This document shows, piece by piece, positions 9,074 through 18,100 of a stretch of DNA of 64,000 nucleotides (position 1 is its first letter; every line of letters starts with the position of its first letter). This stretch comes from Paenibacillus andongensis (GTDB taxonomy: Bacteria > Bacillota > Bacilli > Paenibacillales > NBRC-103111). The notes under the pieces were generated by a model. It was not told where the DNA came from. It saw only the letters and a program-made list of their open reading frames with translations, and did no database searches. Both the position numbers and the translations under genes were made by a program. The DNA lies in the NCBI RefSeq assembly GCF_025369935.1, contig NZ_CP104467.1, forward strand, positions 3,913,001 through 3,977,000, in the 5' to 3' direction.

Positions 9074-9133
9074 GCTGCCGATCTTGTCGACAGCTTGTTT
9101 TTATTAAGCTAACGTTCCCAGTTAGTTCAATGA
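9069..9133. repeat. Dispersed intergenic repeat, hairpin plus right arm
   Basis: AACAAGCTG pairs with CAGCTTGTT, followed by TTTTTA on the plus strand. The right arm CTAACGTTCCCAGTTAG, a small palindrome, follows. The stop codon of the LigT-like gene lies inside the arm, so the repeat forms that gene's 3' end and probably its terminator. Confidence 0.7.
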
Positions 9134-9693
9134 TCTGATTGGAACAACTTGGCAAGTTTGATATCTTCTAAAGGTACGTTTGTTTTGATATCAAATACCC
9201 GCACGAATGTTACATCGAAGTTTGGAAAAGGAGGTAATGCTTCTCTTGCAGCCAATTTCATTTCTATAATTTCTGCTTCATTCATGCCCCATTTTGTTTG
9301 ACCCAAAGTCAAATGTGGAATGAAGTTATCCAACTCTATATTACTGTCAATAAGTTCGGGCGGTGGGGAAACCGCATCTACCAAATTCTTGTGTAGATTA
9401 TATATCTCTTTCGATTCAACACTAAGGAATGTAACCGCTGTTCCAAATGTTCCTGGTTCAGACAAAGTTAACTGGAAGATTGGAAATGAAGAACAAGTTT
9501 CTCTTACCTTTTCAAGCCAATTCATATCCTCCGTAAGTCCATTTGAGAGTTTAACAGTAATATGAGGCTCCACAGGAGCCCTAAATCCGTTATTATCCCA
9601 TCGATTTCGAAATGTCTTAGCCCATTTATTACGAAATACCAAAATTTGTTCTTTATAATCTTCAGGTGGAACGATTCCTATAAAAAAAGGCAT
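9127..9693 (-). CDS. 2'-5' RNA ligase / 2H phosphoesterase family protein
   Basis: The 188-residue protein carries the two histidine motifs of the 2H fold: PHITVK near residue 44 and PHLTLG near residue 127. They form the active site of LigT-like phosphodiesterases and ligases that act on 2',3'- or 2',5'-linked nucleotides. It is complete, with ATG preceded by AGAGGTG. It stands alone with its own terminator hairpin in the dispersed repeat. The natural substrate cannot be told from sequence; many bacterial members act on cyclic phosphate ends of RNA. Confidence 0.9.
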   Translation of the reverse strand: MPFFIGIVPPEDYKEQILVFRNKWAKTFRNRWDNNGFRAPVEPHITVKLSNGLTEDMNWLEKVRETCSSFPIFQLTLSEPGTFGTAVTFLSVESKEIYNLHKNLVDAVSPPPELIDSNIELDNFIPHLTLGQTKWGMNEAEIIEMKLAAREALPPFPNFDVTFVRVFDIKTNVPLEDIKLAKLFQSDH

Positions 9694-10184
9694 TTTTACA
9701 CCTCTTTATAAATAATGTGTATTTTTCTCGGAGCATTCCTATTTATTTCAATCATCAACTTTCCGAACATTTATGTTTTTAGAGAGTATTCCTCAAATAT
9801 TTTCCAAATCCTGCTTTATGATAAACTGCCCTTTAGCTTAATCAAGCAAGTCAATCTAAAACTTTATTTTCTGAGAGCCATATTACACTAATTGATTCAA
9901 AATATTAGGAAAAGGGTAAATATACGATAAGTGGGAAGTGGTATTAAAAAACAGCGAAAAACGGAATTCAATTTTGGTTTTCGAAAGGTTGTTGATTCAC
10001 CATGAAAACACGAAGAAGGATAAAAAGATCGAGATTTCTACTTCGATACTTTTTGAGTAAGACTTAGCATTAGAAGTGCATTTTTAAAATAAACCGCTTC
10101 CCACTATAAGAGGACTCTGCGATATAATTCGCGGGTTCCTCGCTTTTATGATGTTATCAATCATTTTCTCCTTTGTTATTAACC
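9694..10184. other. Gene-poor stretch
   Basis: No convincing gene. A lone left arm of the dispersed repeat (CTGCCCTTTAGCTTAATC) sits at 9826. A 21-codon basic open frame (MKTRRRIKRSRFLLRYFLSK) starts at 10001 with only a poor, distant ribosome site; I do not call it a gene. Confidence 0.5.
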
Positions 10185-10274
10185 CTGCCAACTATCTTAA
10201 TAAAATGAGCAGGCCACCGTAGTGCCTGCTCATCTAATGTGTGTTATCAACTAACGTTCTCCGTTAGTTCAATC
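10185..10274. repeat. Dispersed intergenic repeat, full copy
   Basis: Left arm CTGCCAACTATCTTAAT, then hairpin ATGAGCAGGC/GCCTGCTCAT with a perfect 10-bp stem. The right arm AACTAACG..CGTTAGTT is itself a perfect small stem-loop. It lies just past the stop of the Cof-type phosphatase gene and should act as its terminator. Confidence 0.8.
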
Positions 10275-10289
10275 ATTATCAGCAAGTGA

Positions 10290-11084
10290 TTACACCATTA
10301 GCCTCTCGAGAGCAACAGCAACACCATCGTTATCATTGGATTCAGTTACGTGGACTGCACAATTTTTCAGTTCAATTATCGCGTTCTCCATTGCGATCGG
10401 AAATCCGCACATTTGGAATAGTCCTACATCGTTAAAGTCATCCCCGAATACCATTACATTTTCTGACTTCACCCCGATATCGTTAAGTACCCATTGCACG
10501 GCTTCTTCCTTTGATGCTGATTTTTGCATGATTTGAATCAATACCCCTCCATCGGTTGCGATTACGTTCACATGGTCGCCGAATTGCTCAATTATATCCC
10601 TCCATGTGCTGTAACCTTGAACCAATATTTTGGTTGGAGATAGTGACCTAATAAAATCGTTATCCATAACCTGGGGTATCGGATCATTCGAACGGAGACC
10701 GAATTGAGCACGCTGCGAGTCGGGAACTGGTGTACACGCATACCATGAATCATTAACCTCGTATGAAATTAACGAATGAGGAGCATGTAACTCGATGAAT
10801 TTGTTAATCTGTTGGCTAATCTCATTTGGGATACTAATGTGCCGCTGAGTTTGCTTAGACTTACATGTTATTAGAGCACCATTGTAATAAACCAAGTAGT
10901 CTACAAAAGGAATATTCTTTACAAATTGATTAGCCGCTCTAGGCGGTCGCGCCGTGGCAACAATAATATGAATTCCAGAATCATAACACCTTTTTACAGT
11001 CTCATAATTTCTAGGTGATATGGATTTGTCACTGCCGAGCAATGTTCCGTCCAAGTCTAATACAATTGCCTGTATATTCGACAT
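10290..11084 (-). CDS. Cof-type HAD phosphatase
   Basis: The 264-residue protein begins with HAD motif I, IVLDLDGTLLGSDKSIS. Motif II follows (IIVATARPPRA) and, near the C-terminus, the motif IV acidic pair in VMVFGDDFNDVGLF. The middle holds a type IIB cap, as in Cof proteins. Members hydrolyse sugar phosphates, flavin or pyridoxal phosphates in the cytosol; the substrate is not predictable. I place the start at 11084, where GGGGAGAGGTG precedes the ATG; the longer open frame upstream lacks a ribosome site. Confidence 0.92.
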   Translation of the reverse strand: MSNIQAIVLDLDGTLLGSDKSISPRNYETVKRCYDSGIHIIVATARPPRAANQFVKNIPFVDYLVYYNGALITCKSKQTQRHISIPNEISQQINKFIELHAPHSLISYEVNDSWYACTPVPDSQRAQFGLRSNDPIPQVMDNDFIRSLSPTKILVQGYSTWRDIIEQFGDHVNVIATDGGVLIQIMQKSASKEEAVQWVLNDIGVKSENVMVFGDDFNDVGLFQMCGFPIAMENAIIELKNCAVHVTESNDNDGVAVALERLMV

Positions 11085-11162
11085 CTGCACCTCTCCCCAA
11101 AAGTAATTTTTCCAATGATAACCTATTTTCTGGAGAGAAGCTAGACTCACTATTTATTTAAT

Positions 11163-11250
11163 CTGCCCGTTAAATGAGAAAACGGCATCCGATCGCTGGT
11201 CGGCTGCCGTTGTGGGTTTATTCAGCTATCGTATCCGTTAGGTTAATGAC
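11163..11250. repeat. Dispersed intergenic repeat, full copy
   Basis: Left arm CTGCCCGTTAAATGA; hairpin built on AACGGCA/TGCCGTT extended by CCGA/TCGG; right arm AGCTATCGTATCCGTTAGG. It occupies the space upstream of the Cof-type phosphatase gene. Confidence 0.8.
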
Positions 11251-11388
11251 CCAAAGGTTGAACCAAAAGCGTCAATTGAGGTGGCAATGACATTCGAAGG
11301 GTTCTATAAATGATATTATTAAAATAAAATATCCGAAATTGAAGTATTCGCGAAGTGACCACACTATCCTGTCCACGGTTGAAGAAAT

Positions 11389-11480
11389 CTGCCCGATAGC
11401 TTAATGAGGCTGCCACTTGTTTTCGCGGTGGCAGCCTCATCTTGTAGTTTATTGAAGTAACGTTATCCGATAGCTTAATG
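11389..11480. repeat. Dispersed intergenic repeat, full copy
   Basis: Left arm CTGCCCGATAGCTTAATG; hairpin ATGAGGCTGCCAC/GTGGCAGCCTCAT with a perfect 13-bp stem; right arm GTAACGTTATCCGATAGC. The stop codon of the next minus-strand gene lies within the right end. Together with the copy at 11163 it fills the 390 bases between two genes. Confidence 0.85.
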
Positions 11481-11873
11481 ATGATCCTGGTAATCAAGAC
11501 GGATTGAATTTATCAATTCTTCTAAAGAGCCAATCCTTTGTTCAACTGAATCTACATGATAAAACGTACATGTATTCCCGATTTCATTCAGTTCATTTGT
11601 TGAGGAATACAAATAGATTTTCTTTCCTGACCCCAGAGCAATTCCTAGCTCGACATGACTGCCTTTCCCTGCTGGGATCATGACAATTACTACATCCGAA
11701 GCCAAAACCCCTGAAACTTCCTCTTCGCCAATTATACGTAGTTTAGTGATGCAATCTATGTTCGAATGTATTGTCCAGTCGAACGTATGTTGAAAACCAA
11801 GTGCTTTCAAATTCTCAGCGACTAACCGCACATTTTCTATGTTTTTGAGACTGGACGCTATGTAAAATTTCAT
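11475..11873 (-). CDS. Nucleoside 2-deoxyribosyltransferase-like protein
   Basis: The 132-residue protein starts MKFYIASSLKNIENVRLVAE. Near the middle it has SDVVIVMIPAGKGSHVELGI; the Glu in SHVELG matches the nucleophile Glu of nucleoside deoxyribosyltransferases, and the N-terminal FYIASSL matches their substrate loop. Such enzymes exchange bases on deoxynucleosides or hydrolyse nucleotide bases; many small ones have no proven activity. I place the start at 11873; the frame is open farther upstream, but GGGGAAACG supports this ATG. Confidence 0.75.
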   Translation of the reverse strand: MKFYIASSLKNIENVRLVAENLKALGFQHTFDWTIHSNIDCITKLRIIGEEEVSGVLASDVVIVMIPAGKGSHVELGIALGSGKKIYLYSSTNELNEIGNTCTFYHVDSVEQRIGSLEELINSIRLDYQDHH

Positions 11874-11935
11874 TTCGTTTCCCCATTTCAACCTTCTAAA
11901 CATACAGATATATATTAGCACATATTGGAAGTAAT

Positions 11936-12031
11936 CTGCCCGTTAGTTCAACGCCGTCCGCTTGAGTTTAATACTTTATTTATACAAAACACACACTGGC
12001 CGCACTATCGTCAAAGTATCATGGCTCTCCT
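11936..12031. repeat. 96-bp repeat, copy 1 (partner 29704-29799)
   Basis: It begins with the dispersed-repeat left arm CTGCCCGTTAGTTCAACG and runs through CACACACTGGCCGCACTATC. The second copy, 17.8 kb away in the same orientation, differs at one base. Confidence 0.92.
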
Positions 12032-12072
12032 ACATTAGATTTGCGACAAGGTTGAAACACTCCGGGGAAATC

Positions 12073-12127
12073 GGCAATCGGTACATATTCTTGGCATCAA
12101 TTGGCAATCGGTATATATTCTTGACAT
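12073..12127. repeat. Short tandem direct repeat
   Basis: Two 25-base copies, 30 bases apart, of a unit beginning GGCAATCGGTACATATTC, with two mismatches. They lie in an otherwise gene-free stretch (11874-12281). No function is visible. Confidence 0.7.
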
Positions 12128-12245
12128 TCGACATCCCATGTCAGAGGTCAAGACTTGTCACCCGACATTTAGAGGTCGGAGTCAACAATCGCAGCAATCT
12201 GATTCGTCAGCTGATGAGCGAGGACTAACTGTTCGATGGAAAATC

Positions 12246-12265
12246 GCGGGGAAGACAAACCCCGC
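12246..12265 (-). terminator. Probable terminator of the LuxR-type regulator gene
   Basis: GCGGGG pairs with CCCCGC around an 8-base loop; on the minus strand it is followed by GATTTTCC, a weak T run. It lies 17 bases past the regulator's stop. Confidence 0.5.
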
Positions 12266-12281
12266 AGTCTCCCGAACATCA

Positions 12282-14939
12282 TCATGGAATTAATCGGTTC
12301 TGCCTCGCGATCTGGATCGCTTGAACACGTCCTTTTGCCTGAAGCTTTCCGTAAATCCGGTGTAAGTGGAGCTTCACGGTCCCTTCCGTCAACACGAGTC
12401 TTTCGGCGATTTCCTTATTCGACAACCCTTCCGCAATCAACTGCAATACCTCCACCTCGCGGGGTGTCAACGCTTCATACCTAGCTACGGCGTCATACCC
12501 TCCACCCAAGTCTGAAGCCGCTGCTTTATCTTGGCTTTCGCTGGCAACGGACAACACAGCCTTGACATATTGGAGTGACACGCTCGACTGCAGCTCCGGC
12601 ATATACCCGTTTTTACGGAACTCGGCATATTTCATAAGCAGCGGGGTCAGTCCAGGAGAATCAGTGAAGGTGCGGCAATACCCTTCTTTCTCGCCCAATT
12701 CGAGCGCCATGTGCAAATATCGCATACTATCATAAATTTGGCTCATGCGGTCATAAACGACGGCAAGGCAAATGCCGGCTTCCAGCACTGTCATGACCCG
12801 ACCGATTTGTTTAGCCGACGAGAACATCCGGGTTGCAAGCTGCAGCGCTTCTTGCAAACAGTCTTTGGCCGTAAGAACCCGGATCCACGTCAGCCATTCG
12901 AATTCTTGATTGATTGTGATCTCCGCGTCCGGGTCAGGCTTACCTTGCTCCAACCACCGGTCAACCGGAACCGTCTCTCCCGCAGCCAGTTGGCACTGCA
13001 CCTGATAAGCGCGGAGAAATTCGTGCCACTGCGTTTCGCGTTGATCGGAACGCTCCAAATAATCCATAGCCTCGCGAACGGTTCGGAACGCCGCTGCCGT
13101 TTCCCCCAAAGCCCAATAGATGCGGGATTTGACAACAGCCGAGGAAACATAGGCCCCCATAACGCCGAGCTGCCGCGCCACTTGGTTCGCTTGCTCCGCA
13201 TAATGCATCGCTTGCTGCAAGTCATTGCGTTCATAAAATATTTCGCTCATTGCCGTACGTTGATACGCGCTGTACGCGTATTGATATAACCCGTTCTTTT
13301 CGATAAATGCGTTGTAAAGCTGGTGATACCGGTCCGCAAGTTTCATTCTCCCTCTGAATCCGTAGTAACCTCTGACAAAAGGAACCGTCCCCTCGTTCAA
13401 CTCGATGCCGAGTGTCAGTAATAGCTCTTCGCCGTCGGGAAGATTGTCATTCGCATATAACATTTCCAGCAAAGCGAAAGCATGGTTGAAGTCGCCTTGC
13501 AGCAGCGCCAGGAAGTTTTCAATGATCACCGTCTCCGACCACAGCTTATCTAAAATCGCTTTGTCGGTGACCGGAAACGAGGCAAGCGTCGATTTCATCT
13601 TGCTGAGTTTAACTTTTACTCGGTCGTAATGCCCCATGAACAATTCGGTCCACGTCAGGATGAAAAGCAAATTAGGCCGCTCCTCCATCGTGAGCTGCAG
13701 CCGATGCAGCCATTGGTTCAGTGTCGAAAGCTCCCAGCGTCTTAGCAGCTCAAAAGCGATATTCTCCAGCAAATCCGCCGCTTTCGCATCGTCGCCACCC
13801 GCGAACGCGTGATCAATCGCTTCTTCCATGAAACCGTGCAGCTCGAACCACTCACTTGCTTTCAGATGCAGCCCAGCTACATCCGCGGGGCATTCCTGCA
13901 CTAGGCGGCTGCGTAAAAACTCCGCAAACAAATGGTGATACCGGTACCAGTAACGCTCCCCGTCCAGCGGAATCAGGAACAAACCGGCCCGTTCCAAGCT
14001 GTGCAGCATTTCCATTTCCGCAGCAAATCCAGTAACCGCGTGACAAATCTCGCGGTTCATTCTGCCGAGAATCGACGTCTGCATCAAAAATTTCCGGTAG
14101 GTTTCAGGCTGCCGCTGAAACACTTCTTCCATCAAGTAATCGGTGACATAGCGGTGGTTGCCGGTAAATTGCCGCAGTGTATCGGGCTGACCGCTATTTC
14201 TGGAAAGCGCTGCCAGTTGAATGCCGGCTGCCCACCCTTCCGTCCGATGAGCAAGAAGCCTAAGCGACGTTTCATCCGCAGATTCGCCCGTCTGCTCATA
14301 CCAGAAGGCGGATATTTCGCTGGGCGTAAATTTCATTTCGACGATCCCGATCTGGTTCAGCTCTCCTTTGGCCCGCAATGCGCCGATGGGGAAAGCGGGC
14401 TCCTTGCGGCTTAGGATACACACATGAATCCGATTCGGCAGCCGTTCAAGGAAATAATGGAGAGAACGCTGCACATCATCAGATTCCAATACATGAAAAT
14501 CGTCCAGAATCAGCACAAAGTCTTCTTCCATGTCAAACAAATCGTTCACAAGCCAAGCCACCATTTGTTCAATCGAGAAGGCTACAGGGGATTGCAGCAG
14601 GGAGAGCGCTTTTTTGCCAATCCCTTTTTGCAAACGTTCGAAAGCGGCAATGACGTAACCCCAAAAGCGAATGAGGTCATTTTCGCCGGTTTCGAGAGAA
14701 ATCCATCCGGCTCGAATGTTCCTTCTTCGAATCCAGTCGCTGACCATCGTCGACTTGCCGAATCCGGGAGGGGCGGTAACCAAAGTCAGCTTGCATTGCA
14801 AGGTCCGAGACATGGCAGTAAATAGCCGGTCTCTCGTAACGAGATAAGTGGGTTGATGGGGGACGTTCAGTTTCGTAAGTAAAATGGGATGATTATAAAG
14901 AGCCGTTACAGACGTTTCTTTTCTCTCGATTGGGTCCAT
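12282..14939 (-). CDS. MalT-like (LAL) LuxR family ATP-dependent regulator
   Basis: The 885-residue protein has the three parts of a LAL regulator. An N-terminal STAND ATPase carries Walker A (VTAPPGFGKST, about 54-65) and Walker B (FVLILDDFH, about 140-148). A long helical TPR-like middle follows. At the C-terminus is a LuxR helix-turn-helix (LTPREVEVLQLIAEGLSNKE to KLHLHRIYGKLQ). In MalT-type proteins an inducer and ATP drive oligomerisation and activation of target promoters. It lies 220 bases past the giant RHS gene on the same strand and could control it or the peptide block at 24-27 kb. That link is inference. Confidence 0.95.
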   Translation of the reverse strand: MDPIERKETSVTALYNHPILLTKLNVPHQPTYLVTRDRLFTAMSRTLQCKLTLVTAPPGFGKSTMVSDWIRRRNIRAGWISLETGENDLIRFWGYVIAAFERLQKGIGKKALSLLQSPVAFSIEQMVAWLVNDLFDMEEDFVLILDDFHVLESDDVQRSLHYFLERLPNRIHVCILSRKEPAFPIGALRAKGELNQIGIVEMKFTPSEISAFWYEQTGESADETSLRLLAHRTEGWAAGIQLAALSRNSGQPDTLRQFTGNHRYVTDYLMEEVFQRQPETYRKFLMQTSILGRMNREICHAVTGFAAEMEMLHSLERAGLFLIPLDGERYWYRYHHLFAEFLRSRLVQECPADVAGLHLKASEWFELHGFMEEAIDHAFAGGDDAKAADLLENIAFELLRRWELSTLNQWLHRLQLTMEERPNLLFILTWTELFMGHYDRVKVKLSKMKSTLASFPVTDKAILDKLWSETVIIENFLALLQGDFNHAFALLEMLYANDNLPDGEELLLTLGIELNEGTVPFVRGYYGFRGRMKLADRYHQLYNAFIEKNGLYQYAYSAYQRTAMSEIFYERNDLQQAMHYAEQANQVARQLGVMGAYVSSAVVKSRIYWALGETAAAFRTVREAMDYLERSDQRETQWHEFLRAYQVQCQLAAGETVPVDRWLEQGKPDPDAEITINQEFEWLTWIRVLTAKDCLQEALQLATRMFSSAKQIGRVMTVLEAGICLAVVYDRMSQIYDSMRYLHMALELGEKEGYCRTFTDSPGLTPLLMKYAEFRKNGYMPELQSSVSLQYVKAVLSVASESQDKAAASDLGGGYDAVARYEALTPREVEVLQLIAEGLSNKEIAERLVLTEGTVKLHLHRIYGKLQAKGRVQAIQIARQNRLIP

Positions 14940-15090
14940 CTTTGCATCGTTCCTTCTTCCATTCGAATTGGTTTGGCGGTCGGACGCCGGTTAATAACTA
15001 TATGCTAAAAAGTAAGTACCATGATTTCCGCACGCTTCCTACATCCTTTAGTATAATTTTATGTAATTTGGAAGTATACTTTTTTTTCCA

Positions 15091-15149
15091 TAAAAAAAAG
15101 CAAAAAAAAAGCAAAACTCCCCACGTCACGAGAGATCGTGAACATGGAG
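15091..15149 (-). terminator. Terminator of the giant RHS gene
   Basis: On the minus strand, CTCC...CACGA pairs with TCGTG...GGAG around TCTC and is followed by TTTTGC and a run of nine T. It starts 11 bases after the stop. Confidence 0.75.
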
Positions 15150-15159
15150 AGTCTGCTTC

Positions 15160-18100
15160 TTACCACTTATGCTGTGCACATACTTTGCCTTTTATTGCCG
15201 CTTCGAGCTTTAAGCTGGTCTTGATATTTTTTAAATCCCAGCTAGGTCCGCTTAGACCGTCGATCTTAAACTTCAACCCCGATTTTCCCGGGTCCGTCAC
15301 ATTGAGGTTAAAAGGACCTACATTTTCACTCAGGCCACGGTTCAACAGATCGACGCTGAACGGTCCTGCGTCCGCCTTTAGAATAGGGCTGAAATCAGGG
15401 CAGTTGCCATCCAAATTCTGTCTATATTTGAACCCGCCTTGAATGCCTCCTATAGGCGACTTCAACTTGGCAGTCGCTTCAATCGAGCTTTCATCGCTGG
15501 AAATGCCCTCGAACGGATTGATATCAACTCCTCCACCGCCACCGATGCCGGCTTCGCCGCAGGCGGATATGCCGTCGCCGTCGACACAGAACTTGAACCC
15601 TGCACCGAGGCCCGCGTAAGCGCTGGCGCCGACGCAGAACATGCCGCACGGGTCGCGGAGCATGACCGGGTTGTTATCAACATAGGCGTACAGGTTCGCC
15701 TGCCCTCCATCGTACATTATCGGATCGCGGGCCGTCCATCTTCCTGTCTCCGGATCATAATCGCGGTAACCGAACCTGATCAGCTTCGAATCAGCATCCG
15801 TAATACCGCCGGCAAAACCGATCGCCAGCTCGAATGCCGGATTGGAATCGCTGAGCATTCGGCCGAAGCCGTCATAACGTAGGCTCTTGACGACTAAGCC
15901 GTTCTTGTCATACACCACTTGAGGTGTTCCAACGCTATCCGTTACAACGTAGTATCTCGCTCCGCCGCGGTCGAAGGATAGCAGCAGTCCCGCCTCATCG
16001 TAATAATAAGTTGTCACTGTTCCGTTGTAGACCGACGAAGTCACCTGCTGAGCGTCGATCGGGTTGCCGTACAAGTACAGCGTCGTAGTTTTCCCGTCTT
16101 CACGCGCCGTTCTCCGCTGAAATGAATCATACGTGTAGCGGATCGTTTTGCCGCCGGATTGGGCCTGAACCAGTTCACCCTTGGCGCCGTACTTGAACGT
16201 ATCACTACCTCTCTGCATCAAGTAGCCGTCGGCGTCGTATTGATACTGCACGTTGTTCAACGATTGCAGCTGGTCATTCCTACCGTAAAGGCTGATTTCC
16301 TGCGCCCCTGCATTCATTGTGCGCATGATCCGGTTATGGTTCGCATCGTAGCCGTACTGCTCGCGAACGGTACCGTCGACCTTTACCGACATGAGCTGGC
16401 CGTAATCGTCATACCCGTACTCATAAACGGCAGCCGTAACACCGGTCGTCAACGTCCGCTTCACCATCAGCCCTCTGTCGTTGTACTCTTGCCCTGCTCT
16501 GTAAACCTCCGCACCTTTGACGCTGTAGACCAGCGAGCTTTCTCGCCCCATCGCGTCGTAGCCTTTATCGACCTTGAAGGTGGAGCCGGCCGTACCTTCC
16601 TGAATGGAGCTGACATAGCCGGAACCGCCTACTCGTAAGTAAGAGAACGGCCCGAATGTTTTCAAGTTGTCGTCATCGTCCCAGCCGATCGGAATCGTGG
16701 TCGTTACGCCGCCTACCGCCGCCCTCATACTCGTCGGCTTGGAATAGCTGTCATAGGTGTAATCGAACTGCCCTGCCGCTTTCCCGCTCCAAACCAACTT
16801 CGTTACATCGTTGCCGTCGTACGTGTAGTCGATCGCTTGCTTGACGCCATAGACCGACGAATTGACGGATTCCGCTCTGCCGAGACGAGCCGTTGCGTCC
16901 TTATACGTAAAGGTACGAAGGAAGTCGGCATCATTCATTTGCGTCATCCGGCCGCCAGCGTCGTAAGTGTAGTCGATCGTTCTGCTGCTTGGCAGCAGCG
17001 TGTAATCGAGTTGCCCGTTCGCACGGAACATCTGCGTTCCGACGGCATCGCCTTCCGGCAAGAAGCCGGAGAGTTCATCCAGTCCGTCGAACGATTGCCT
17101 GGACACCGCTTGATTCGGCATCGTGACAGACGTCATATTGCCGTTCGCATCGCGGCCAAGCTGAATCTCCTCTTGACCGTTCAGCTTGAAGCCGGTTATT
17201 CGGCCGGAACCGTCATAGCTGTATTCCTTCGTATTGCCGTGAGCGTCCAGCGTCTTGATCAGATTGTTCCTGTCGTCATAGAAATACTGAATGGTCTGGC
17301 TGCCTTGCTGGGTCTGAGCCATACGTCCTTTAGTATCAAATTGATACGTTGTCGGGTCGAGATTCTGGCCAGGATGCTCGATCTTGCTGGCATGGCCGTT
17401 ATCGTCATAGGTCGTGATCGTCTTATAGCCCAAGCTGCTTGTTTCGGTCAGTTGCTTAGCCACGGTATCGTATTGAACAGTTGACGTCGTCGATTTGCCG
17501 CTCTTGTTGTCCGTCGTTTTGTAAGTGACGGTCATCTTCTTAAGTCCCAGCGGATGGGAGCCGTTCCCTTCTTCCACCGATCGTTTCTCGCTGAGGGTCC
17601 AGCTCCTTCCCGCGGGTGTCGATACGGTCATGCTGTCCAGCAGCAGTGCTTCCACCCCGAAGCGCGGATCGCCTTTCATCTGCTCGGTGACAACTGTTCC
17701 GTTCGGGTAATGAATCTCCTGCTGCATGCCTTGGTCCCGGATATAAGAGGTCGTTGTCGCTCCTGTGGAGCCGGTAACATCATGGCGAATGACACCGTCC
17801 GCTTGACTTGTTTTATAAGTCGTAATTTGGCCGTATTTGGTGTATGTGATCGTGTTCCCGCCGTCAAAATAACTCCGAACGAGCGTGGCTTCCCCGCCAG
17901 GATCTTTGGCGCTAATAAGCAGCCCTTGCGGATCGAAGACGTACTCCCTTGCCTGATTCCGCGGATCGATAAACTTCGTCAGTAACCCCTTGGTATTGTA
18001 CTGCATCGTATACGCTTCACCGGACGGGTTTTTGACTGCCGTTAGCCGTCCGTTCTCGACTGTAAGTTCTGTCCGCTGGCCGCCAGGGGCAACGATTGCG

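Noticed and set aside
10001..10066. 21-codon basic frame (MKTRRRIKRSRFLLRYFLSK)
   Set aside because: Ribosome site is weak and too far; no neighbouring gene gives it a role.
11243..11497. 84-codon minus-strand frame
   Set aside because: Made up largely of a dispersed-repeat copy; no ribosome site and no protein-like composition.
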